64,000 nucleotides of DNA from CAYLUN01 sp964386865 (GTDB lineage: Bacteria; Verrucomicrobiota; Kiritimatiellia; RFP12; UBA1067): positions 1 through 64,000 of the forward strand of contig CAYLUN010000009.1 of assembly GCA_964386865.1 (NCBI GenBank), in the 5' to 3' direction. The notes beneath the pieces are model-generated. The model did no database searches, was not told where the DNA came from, and worked only from the letters and a program-made list of their open reading frames with translations. Positions 10,875 through 18,219 of the stretch are shown here, one piece after another. The translations under genes and the position numbers were made by a program. Within the stretch, counting starts at the first letter, position 1; the number at the start of each line of letters is the position of its first letter.

Positions 10875-12155
10875 ATGAGCGAACAGACGAAAACCCATTC
10901 GGTCACAATACACGCATCGAAACGCTTGCTCTTCCTTTTCGCCGTCGTCCTTCTTATCCCTTGGTTGCTGTTCATGGCGGCACACGAGCTGGACCAGCGC
11001 AAGGACGCGCTGCAGAATGCCGGCCAGCACGAACTAGATTCCATGCGGCTGGTGCCGTCCTCCAAAGGCCCGTGGGGAGACCTCCGAATCGTACGAATTG
11101 TAACCGAGCCGCCAGAGGAGACGCTCGCAAACTACCTCGTCTACCAGCGGCCGGTCTGGTTGTTCAAGAGCTACACGCCTGCTGATTTCGAGAATCTGCT
11201 GCTCAGCGCCGGGCTGTCTTCCGACCAGCGGAAGGTGCTGAAAGAGTCTGCAAAATGGGACTCGAACGGCTGCAGCATCGCCCCTGCCAATGACTTCGCC
11301 TGGAGCCTGTCTCCCGAGTCTCGCGCGGTTTTGTACGGGGCGCTGTCGCTGTTCCCCGAGAACGTCTTCCAGCACGAGCCGTTCCGCTTCCGGTCGGACA
11401 TGACGGCGGAGTGGTTCGCGAACAGCGGGGTCCCCGAGGCGACGCTCGAGCGCGTGCGCAAGCTGTTTTACAGGCGAGGCAAGACGCTCCTCTTCTCAGA
11501 CCCCCACCTCATCGTGCCCGGCCTTTCCTCGGATGTAGACCGCGTGAGGCTCTTGAAGACGCTCGCCCGCCAATCCACGCTGATGGTGCACCTCCACGTC
11601 GGGCCGGAGACGGACATCGCTTCGCTCGTCAGCTACTGGGCGTCCCGCGAGGGCCGCGCCAAGGACATCAAGCCCCTGCTGGAATCCGCGTCACGCATTC
11701 CCGGGGGGCTGGACATCGACGTCGCCCACCTCCTCCCGCGCTTCGCCCGCAAGCGTATCTACACCTATCCCCGGGCCGACGGGGACACGGGCGAGACCGT
11801 TTACGACTGCCATTGGAACTCGATGAACTTCTGGAACGATCCGCCCGACGACAAGTTCGCCGACGGCGCGTTCGTGATTCGCACGCTCGAGACCGACTAC
11901 GAGCCCGTGCTGGACAGCTACCGGTTCGGCGACGTCATCCTCTTCATGAAGTCTGATACCCAGGCTATCCACTCGGCCGTTTACATCGCTGACAACATCC
12001 TGTTCACGAAGAACGGCCCGAGCCAGCACTCGCCGTGGATCCTCATGCTGATGGACACGCTCGTTTCACATTACCAGACCAACGTCGACCTCAAGATCAG
12101 GGCCTACCGCAAGAAGAAGGCGCTCTTGCCGCCCCCGTCGACACCGTCGCCGTAA
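10875..12155 (+). CDS. Membrane-anchored protein with putative NlpC/P60-like C-terminal domain
   Basis: I start this at the ATG at 10875, just before a short polar segment and one transmembrane helix (about 17-37). The in-frame extension upstream looks non-coding. The rest (427 residues in all) is presumably outside the membrane. The middle is unrecognised. The last 110 residues contain a Cys in DCHWNSMNF and, after a GDVILF strand, a His in IHSAVYIADN, then LFTKNG. This order and spacing resemble NlpC/P60-type papain-fold peptidases or amidases. The tail is Pro-rich and basic. The call rests on motif spacing only. The gene stands alone between two unrelated genes. Confidence 0.55.
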   Translation: MSEQTKTHSVTIHASKRLLFLFAVVLLIPWLLFMAAHELDQRKDALQNAGQHELDSMRLVPSSKGPWGDLRIVRIVTEPPEETLANYLVYQRPVWLFKSYTPADFENLLLSAGLSSDQRKVLKESAKWDSNGCSIAPANDFAWSLSPESRAVLYGALSLFPENVFQHEPFRFRSDMTAEWFANSGVPEATLERVRKLFYRRGKTLLFSDPHLIVPGLSSDVDRVRLLKTLARQSTLMVHLHVGPETDIASLVSYWASREGRAKDIKPLLESASRIPGGLDIDVAHLLPRFARKRIYTYPRADGDTGETVYDCHWNSMNFWNDPPDDKFADGAFVIRTLETDYEPVLDSYRFGDVILFMKSDTQAIHSAVYIADNILFTKNGPSQHSPWILMLMDTLVSHYQTNVDLKIRAYRKKKALLPPPSTPSP

Positions 12156-12274
12156 CTACGCCTGGCTTTCGGCGCGAGCGTTGTCGCCATGAAGCCCGCG
12201 CTCGCGGAACCGCGGAAAGCGGTCGCGGCCCCTGGCGAGTTCAAGCGTGGGCCGCACGCGGCGAAATTTATCGG

Positions 12275-12303
12275 TTGAGCGCCGCCCCTCTTTCGGCTAT
12301 TTT
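12275..12303 (+). promoter_or_regulatory. Candidate promoter for the second HzsA-related gene
   Basis: TTGAGC (12275-12280) and TATTTT (12298-12303) are separated by 17 bp in the 229-bp spacer before 12385; each box matches consensus at 4/6. The same spacer holds a GC-rich inverted repeat (arms CGCGAGCG at 12173-12180 and CGCTCGCG at 12199-12206) just after the previous gene, perhaps a weak terminator. Confidence 0.35.
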
Positions 12304-12384
12304 ATAGCGTTCTAACGACGCGTAGAGCACCCTTGCTTCTGCCCGTCTGTCGCAAAGGCCAACTCACGTGGGGACAAGTCGAAT

Positions 12385-15228
12385 ATGATGCGCACTTCGA
12401 GCCTGATCGCCAGCCTGCTTGTATGCTCGGCTGCCTGCGCCAATCCGCAGCTCGAGGCCGACTGGCTCTTCCAGTGCGACCACGCTCCGACGCTCGAGAA
12501 GGCCAGGCAGGAGCTTGTCTGGGCGCGACAGCTCGCGGCACGCCTTGCGCAGATGAAGGGCTCGGCGGACCTCTCGGAGCAACTCGGCTCGCTCGCAGCC
12601 ATCGAAAAGCAGCTCGGCGCGTCCGCCGAGAGCCCGCGAGCCGCCACGGACCTCTACCTGGCTGTGCGCCGAATCAAGCGGGAGATTACCTTCAAGAACC
12701 CGCTGATCGATTTCAACAAGATCGCGCTCATCGACAACCCCTACCCCAAGGGCGTCCCCGGCGACGCCACCGACGAGTGGGGCCACGAGGCGCGCCACCG
12801 CAACGGCTTCATGGCCGTAGACGGGGGCCGCCTGCTGATCGTCGGGCTCACCCCCGGCGGCGAGGTCACCGATGTGCTGAACGGGCGCCCCGGCAGCTTC
12901 TGGCGGCCCGACGTGTCGTTCGACGCCAAGAAATTCCTCTTCAGCTTCCGGCCCGAAGGCGACCGCTCGTTCCACCTCTACGCGTGCAACGCCGACGGCA
13001 GCGGCTTCAAGCAGCTCACGCGCGGCGACTACGACGACCTCGACCCCGTCCATCTGCCGGACGGCAAGATCGCCTTCTGTACGAGCCGCCAGCACAGCTA
13101 CGTGCGCTGCATGCCCATGACCCACTCCTTCGCGGTCGCGCGCTGCGACAGCGACGGCAAGAACATCTACATCCTCTCTGCCAACGGCGAGCCGGAGTAC
13201 CTGCCCTCCGTCCTCAACGACGGCCGCGTGATCTTCACGCGCTGGGAGTACACCGACAAGGCCCTCTGGCGCGTCCAGAGCCTCTGGGCCTGCGACCCTG
13301 ATGGCTGTAACGTGCAGACGCTCTGGGGCAGCCAGAGCGTCTGGCCGGACGTCCTCACCGAGGCCCGCGCCATCCCCGGCTCCAGCAAGATCATGTTCAC
13401 CGGGCTCGGCCACCACGCCTGGTTCGACGGAACGGTCGGCATGATCGACCCCGCCGCCGGACTCAACTACCCCGACGGCCTCTACCGCCTGACACGCGAC
13501 GTGGCCTGGCCGGAGGTCGGCAACGGGCCCAAAGACCCCGCACCGCACGTCGACTATCACGCGTCCGGCAAATTCTATGCCTACAAGACGCCCTATCCGC
13601 TCTCCGAAGAGTACTTCCTCGTCTCCGCCCGCGAGGGAGGCCACCTCTACAGCGGCGCCCACAGCGGCTGGTTCTTCCGACTTTATTTGATGGACGTCTA
13701 CGGCAACAAGGAACTGATCTACCGCGGCCAGCACAACGCCTACCACGCCATGCCGCTCAAGGCCCGCAAAGCGCCGCCCGCCATGTCCGACAAGGTCAAG
13801 TGGCCCACGATCGGCTCCGGCGAAAAGCCCGCCAACGCCGTTTTCTACAGCAACGACGTTTACGAGAACGCCCCCCCCGTCCTGCGCGAGAAGGGCAAGT
13901 TCCTGCGCGTGATCCAGATGGACCCCAAGACCTACACCACCTGGCACAAAACCGTCCAGCACGACGGGCCGGCGGTCAGCGTCTTTCAGGCCGACGGCGT
14001 CAAGCGCGTCCTCGGCACCGTGCCCATCGAGGACGACGGCAGCGTGAATTTCGAGATCCCTCCCGGCCAGTCGATCTTCTTCCAGATGCTCGACGCCGAC
14101 GGCCAGGCCATCTACGTCATGCGCAGCTTCGCCAACGCCATGCCCGGCGAGCGCCGCGGCTGCTTCGGCTGCCACGAGACCAGCATGAAAAACCGCGGCA
14201 TCCAGGCCTCAGCCTCTTACAAGATGGGCAAGGCGCTGCGCAAGGCGCCTGTCAAGCTCCAGGAGCCGATGTGGGGCGCCGGCGAAAGCGTCGGCTACGC
14301 CCGCTTCGTGCAGCCCGTGCTCGACCGCCACTGCGGCTCCTGCCACCAGAAGCCGGGCACCAAGGCCTACGAGGCGCTCAACATGGTCTACCGGCCCTCG
14401 TCCCACGGCTGGTGGAACTGGGTCTACGACCGCCCGGGCGACATCAGCCCCTTCGCCGAGCCCTATTACACCCTCGTCAGCGGCAGCTGCCGCTGGGGCG
14501 GCGACAAGCCCAAGAACGAGCGCGGCGTGCCCATGAATCTCGCGGGCCTTTTCATCGTCGAGGGGTATGACACCACCGACCCTAAGAACTTGGAAACCCT
14601 CCCGCCTTACTCCGCCTTCTCGCCAGTGAGCACACTTGTCCACTACGCCACCAGCGGCAAGCACCACGGCGTCAAGGTCGCCGGCGAGGACCGCGAGCGG
14701 CTGATCGCCTGGGTCGACTGCAACGGCCCCTTCCTCGGCGACGAGGAGATCCGCGCCCAGTACGACCCGTGGTCACCCACTATCGAAACCGTCCCTCCCA
14801 TCCGCCCGCGCATCGCCACGGCGCCGCGCATCGAGCGCTTCAACCTGCGGCAGGACGGCGACACCCGGGCCCTCTGCGGGCCGCTCAAGCTTCAGCCCGA
14901 CCGGCCCGCTCACTACGACCCCAACGCGCTGGTCGGCAAGCTCCGCCACGAGGAAACGCTGAGGCAAGTGGCCGGCGAGAAGCTCACGGTCGAACTCGTA
15001 GGCGCGAGCTACGGCAACAGCGACGAGAAGACGCGCGTCCAGGTGCTTGACAAGCTGCTCACGCGTTTCGCCGGCACGCGCTTTATCGCCATAGGCAACT
15101 ACAACTCGCTCTTTGGCGACCCGACCCCGAACGTGGCCAAGACCCTGCGCATCGCGTACACGATCAACGGCGGCTCCGCGAAGCAGGCCCAGTTCCGGGA
15201 GAACGAGGACATCCTGCTGCCGCTATGA
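12385..15228 (+). CDS. HzsA-related exported dihaem protein
   Basis: The 947-residue protein has a signal peptide ending near CSAACA, a coiled helical segment, a TolB-like propeller (about 140-440), and the hydrazine-synthase-alpha-like core with haem motifs CFGCH (residue 593) and CGSCH (650). The Cys-bearing segments match those of the 4114-7452 protein closely (D-A-D-G-x-A then SF or SW, AMPGE, xxGCH; then V-Q-P-V-L-D-R-H-C), so the two are paralogues. The C-terminal 110 residues (from about 835) differ: they contain YGNSDEKT and FGDPTPNV-like motifs resembling the DUF3395 type of small beta domain, in place of the FGE fold. It acts in the periplasm or at the cell surface, probably in electron transfer or as a redox enzyme of unknown substrate. 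Start: ATG-ATG with GGGGA about 11 nt upstream. Confidence 0.8.
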   Translation: MMRTSSLIASLLVCSAACANPQLEADWLFQCDHAPTLEKARQELVWARQLAARLAQMKGSADLSEQLGSLAAIEKQLGASAESPRAATDLYLAVRRIKREITFKNPLIDFNKIALIDNPYPKGVPGDATDEWGHEARHRNGFMAVDGGRLLIVGLTPGGEVTDVLNGRPGSFWRPDVSFDAKKFLFSFRPEGDRSFHLYACNADGSGFKQLTRGDYDDLDPVHLPDGKIAFCTSRQHSYVRCMPMTHSFAVARCDSDGKNIYILSANGEPEYLPSVLNDGRVIFTRWEYTDKALWRVQSLWACDPDGCNVQTLWGSQSVWPDVLTEARAIPGSSKIMFTGLGHHAWFDGTVGMIDPAAGLNYPDGLYRLTRDVAWPEVGNGPKDPAPHVDYHASGKFYAYKTPYPLSEEYFLVSAREGGHLYSGAHSGWFFRLYLMDVYGNKELIYRGQHNAYHAMPLKARKAPPAMSDKVKWPTIGSGEKPANAVFYSNDVYENAPPVLREKGKFLRVIQMDPKTYTTWHKTVQHDGPAVSVFQADGVKRVLGTVPIEDDGSVNFEIPPGQSIFFQMLDADGQAIYVMRSFANAMPGERRGCFGCHETSMKNRGIQASASYKMGKALRKAPVKLQEPMWGAGESVGYARFVQPVLDRHCGSCHQKPGTKAYEALNMVYRPSSHGWWNWVYDRPGDISPFAEPYYTLVSGSCRWGGDKPKNERGVPMNLAGLFIVEGYDTTDPKNLETLPPYSAFSPVSTLVHYATSGKHHGVKVAGEDRERLIAWVDCNGPFLGDEEIRAQYDPWSPTIETVPPIRPRIATAPRIERFNLRQDGDTRALCGPLKLQPDRPAHYDPNALVGKLRHEETLRQVAGEKLTVELVGASYGNSDEKTRVQVLDKLLTRFAGTRFIAIGNYNSLFGDPTPNVAKTLRIAYTINGGSAKQAQFRENEDILLPL

Positions 15229-15236
15229 AAAAGAAA

Positions 15237-15369
15237 GGCTGTTAGGCTGATGGCTATTAGACTGTTAGGCAAGACATTGACGGTGCTCGATGGCCCGCGC
15301 GGCCCAGACGCAGGCATCCCCCGTGTCGCATCTTACCTATCAGCCTAACGGTCTAATCACCTAAACACC
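15237..15369. repeat. Inverted pair of octamer word repeats (TAGGCTGA family), copy 1
   Basis: The left arm (15237-15273) and right arm (15332-15369) are tandem 8-bp words around TAGGCTGA, TAGACTGT and TAGGTGAT, in opposite orientation and 58 bp apart. The right arm ends CTAAACACC, as in copy 2 at 24738-24821. It fills the space between the HzsA-related gene and the J-domain gene, and ends 4 bp before that gene's ATG. Confidence 0.65.
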
Positions 15370-15373
15370 TCCC

Positions 15374-16306
15374 ATGACCTGGCACGGAAAAATGCTCGGC
15401 GGCAGCATCGGCTCGTTCCTCGGCCCCTGGGGGGCTCTGGCAGGCGCCGCCGTCGGCCATGTGTTCGTCGACCGCAAGCAGGCGGCCGCCGCCGAGAAGG
15501 AGTCGCTGCGCCTGCTCGCCGTGACCGCAGGCGCGCTCTACGAGCTGGCGGGCGTAGACGGCCGCTACAACCCCCGCGAAGACCAGACGATCCGCGCGAT
15601 CCTGGGCGAGATGAACCAGCGCTTGGGCACGCGGCTCCCCGCGCACGAGCTCGCCTACCTCATCGACGACTCCTCCCGCATCGACCGCAGCCTGGCGCGC
15701 CTCGTCGCGCTCGTCCGCCCCAACCATGACCTTGCCCGCGCTTCCGCGACCTGGCTCTGGCGCGTCGCCGTGTGCGACAGCGACCCGACCCCGGCCGAAG
15801 CAGACTGCGTGCTGTCGTTTGCGCGTCATTCGGGCCTCACCGAAGACGAATGCCTGCACGCCTCGCTCCTCTACGCGCGCCACAGCGCGGCTCCCGCCTC
15901 CGAGAAAGAGCGACGCGCCGCGTGCGACGCGCTCGGCGTGCACTACCAGGCCGACGCGGCGGCCCTCAAGAGCGCCTACCGCGCCCAGAGCCTCAAGTAT
16001 CACCCCGACAAACACGCCGCGCTCGATCCGGACATCCGCGCCCTGACCGCAGAGAAGTTCTCCCAAATCAAAGCCGCTTACGACACCCTCTGCGGCTCCG
16101 CCGGCCTAGCCGACGACCGCGAGTGGCTCGCCAAGCAGGCCGGCACGGGCCGGCTCGAGCCCGCCGCTCCGGAGGCGCTCGTGCTGTGCTTCTTCTGCGG
16201 CCTGAAGGCCCGCCTGCCGCCTCGCGAGCACATCGCCTCCGCCCGCTGCCCCGCCTGCCAAACCCTGCTCGCCTTCGAGCGTAACCTCGCCGAACAACTG
16301 GTCTGA
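15374..16306 (+). CDS. DjlA-like co-chaperone: glycine-zipper, TerB and J domains
   Basis: Residues about 8-32 form a Gly-rich membrane-associating segment like the one at the DjlA N-terminus. Residues about 45-175 are a TerB-like helical domain (E-L-A-G-V-D-G-R-Y, then a second half with VAVCDSDPTPAE). Residues about 185-240 are a J domain with the essential HPD in YHPDKH. The C-terminus adds a CxxC...CxxC zinc ribbon (CFFC and CPAC) that classical DjlA lacks. It should stimulate DnaK at the membrane. There is no clear Shine-Dalgarno: the space before the ATG is the right arm of an octamer repeat. It heads a three-gene operon (26-bp gap, then a 4-bp overlap). Confidence 0.85.
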   Translation: MTWHGKMLGGSIGSFLGPWGALAGAAVGHVFVDRKQAAAAEKESLRLLAVTAGALYELAGVDGRYNPREDQTIRAILGEMNQRLGTRLPAHELAYLIDDSSRIDRSLARLVALVRPNHDLARASATWLWRVAVCDSDPTPAEADCVLSFARHSGLTEDECLHASLLYARHSAAPASEKERRAACDALGVHYQADAAALKSAYRAQSLKYHPDKHAALDPDIRALTAEKFSQIKAAYDTLCGSAGLADDREWLAKQAGTGRLEPAAPEALVLCFFCGLKARLPPREHIASARCPACQTLLAFERNLAEQLV

Positions 16307-16331
16307 CGAACGCTCCGGAAAGGAGGCTCCC

Positions 16332-17471
16332 GTGCGCCCCATCAAGGCTCTGCGCGCCGTCGCCCTCGCCGCCCTCTGCGCCGCCGCCGCGCTGATCCTG
16401 CTCTCCGGGCTGACCGAGGGCCTCGCGGAGCGCCGCCTGACGCGCACGCTGCTCGCCCTGCCGAACCACGACTGCACCGCCGACATCCTGCGGATGAAGA
16501 ACGCGGGCCGCGTGGCTCAGGCGCTGGACTGGGCGCGGTACGTCACCAACAACCCCGCGCTCCCCAACCAAGCAGCCGCCTCCAACCTCGTCGTCCAGCT
16601 CGAGCGCGAGCAGGCCTCGGTGTGGAGCCAAGCGGATCGCGCCGCCAAGGGCTTCGTAGCCGGCTCCGGAGCCACGGCCGAGGAGATGGGCGGCGCGATC
16701 GCCGCCGACATGCTCGTCTACGGCGACTGCCGCGACTTGCTGATTCAGGGCTACTGCCGCCTCACCGGGCGCGAAACCGACTCCGTGGTCGCCGCCCTGG
16801 CAGGCGTCGGACTGCTCACCGAGCTCGTTGACGCGGCCGACTGGGCGCCCGCCTTACTCAAAGCCCTGCGCAAGGCCAACGCGATATCCCTCCGCTTCGG
16901 CGAATGGCTGTCCGACGTCTGCCGTCGTTCCGCCAAGGCCCGGCAGATCGATCCTGAGCTAAAGCAGGTGTTCGCTGACCTCAAGCGCCTTCACCACCGG
17001 CTCGGACTCGCAAAAACAGCCGTGGTCTTTAGACAGGTGGAGGCCGCAGAGGACGTCGCCTTCCTGGCCCGGCACGCCGACGCGCACCCCGGCGAGGTCT
17101 ACCGGCTGCTCGAGAGGGCCCGCGACGACGGCCTGCCGCTCCTGCGTCGCTACGCCGAAGCGCCGCGCGGCTTCGACCTTGTCGCGCTCGCGACGCGCAA
17201 AGGTCAGGCCGGAATCGCCGCCTTACGCAAAGGCGGCGAGCTGCGCGCGGCCACCCTTTTCGTGCGCTACGGCGAGCGCGTGCTGCGCACCCTGAGGCTG
17301 CGGCGGCCCCAGCAGCTCCTGCACGCGCTCGCCATGCGCTCGCCGTCCGCCCGCGTCGCCCTGTGGTCGCTCTCGTCCGCGCTTCTCGCCCTCTCGCTTC
17401 TTTTCGCCGTGCAGGCGCTCCGAGCCCTGCGCCCCGCCACCCGCCGTTCCGGCCGGGAGGGCCAGTCATGA
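16332..17471 (+). CDS. Membrane protein of unknown function, J-domain operon
   Basis: This starts at a GTG with a strong AGGAGG 5 nt upstream. The 379-residue product has one transmembrane helix near each end (about 8-28 and 343-365) and a long helical Ala/Arg/Leu-rich middle with no motif I recognise. That suggests a membrane-tethered helical-repeat domain. It lies 25 bp after the TerB/J-domain gene, and its stop overlaps the start of the next gene (ATGA), so the three are translationally linked. Being in an operon with a membrane co-chaperone suggests envelope protein quality control, but this is guilt by association only. Confidence 0.65.
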   Translation: MRPIKALRAVALAALCAAAALILLSGLTEGLAERRLTRTLLALPNHDCTADILRMKNAGRVAQALDWARYVTNNPALPNQAAASNLVVQLEREQASVWSQADRAAKGFVAGSGATAEEMGGAIAADMLVYGDCRDLLIQGYCRLTGRETDSVVAALAGVGLLTELVDAADWAPALLKALRKANAISLRFGEWLSDVCRRSAKARQIDPELKQVFADLKRLHHRLGLAKTAVVFRQVEAAEDVAFLARHADAHPGEVYRLLERARDDGLPLLRRYAEAPRGFDLVALATRKGQAGIAALRKGGELRAATLFVRYGERVLRTLRLRRPQQLLHALAMRSPSARVALWSLSSALLALSLLFAVQALRALRPATRRSGREGQS

Positions 17472-18133
17472 GCCGCGCCCGCCTGCGCTGGGTCGCCGCT
17501 CCGGCCGCCGCGCTTCTGTGCGCCTCGTGCGCGCTCGCCTCAAATTTCGACGCGCCGACTTCCGACGGCGCCACAGACCGCTGGCTGCTTGAAGCCAGCC
17601 CGGCCTACGCCGCGCTGGTTCAAGACATCCAAGCCCAGCCCGATATTCGCGGCTACCGCTTCGTGACGACGAACGCCGTCGCTCGCGGCATGGCCGCCTG
17701 GAGCGACGGCTACCTCGAAATCCAGCTCAGCCCCGCGCTGAAAGGCCCGGACCGCATCACCACGCTGATTTTCGAAATGGCCAACGCGGCCCGCTTCCGC
17801 GAACACCAGCAGATCGACCTCGCCGTCGACCAAGGTCTGATCACCACGCGTGAAGAGTTCGGGCTCGCGAACGAGCTGCTCGAGTACGAGGCCCTGCGCC
17901 TGCACCGGCAGGTCTTGCTCGAGATCGACAGCAAGGCCGGCCCGCTGCCGGCCGCGTTCTTCTACTTTGTCTCGCCGGCGCCCGCCTCCATCCGCGAGTA
18001 CCGGCTCCCCGACCTGCACACCTATCTGAAGACGCAGCGCGAAACCGGCCACACCGCCCACTACGACGCCTACTTCGCGAGGCGAAAGCCGGGCGGCTCG
18101 GCAGCCGCACCCGCCGCCGCGCACGAGCGATGA
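17468..18133 (+). CDS. Exported protein of unknown function, J-domain operon
   Basis: The start ATG overlaps the preceding stop by 4 bp, which decides it over an earlier in-frame start. The N-terminus is a signal peptide with ALLCASC and CALAS, so lipidation is possible. The 221-residue product is mostly helical. It contains the stretch LIFEMANAARFREHQQI followed by a Glu-rich helix, which has the feel of a degenerate zincin-like helix but lacks HExxH. The tail is Ala/Pro-rich. No family is assigned. It is the third gene of the operon with the TerB/J-domain protein. Confidence 0.65.
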   Translation: MSRARLRWVAAPAAALLCASCALASNFDAPTSDGATDRWLLEASPAYAALVQDIQAQPDIRGYRFVTTNAVARGMAAWSDGYLEIQLSPALKGPDRITTLIFEMANAARFREHQQIDLAVDQGLITTREEFGLANELLEYEALRLHRQVLLEIDSKAGPLPAAFFYFVSPAPASIREYRLPDLHTYLKTQRETGHTAHYDAYFARRKPGGSAAAPAAAHER

Positions 18134-18219
18134 GATGAGTAGGCCAACGCGTTCGACAGCGTCGCGCGCCCCTACGTCGGGCTGCGCGTGCGCCGTCGCG
18201 CCGAGCACTGAGGCTGCCC

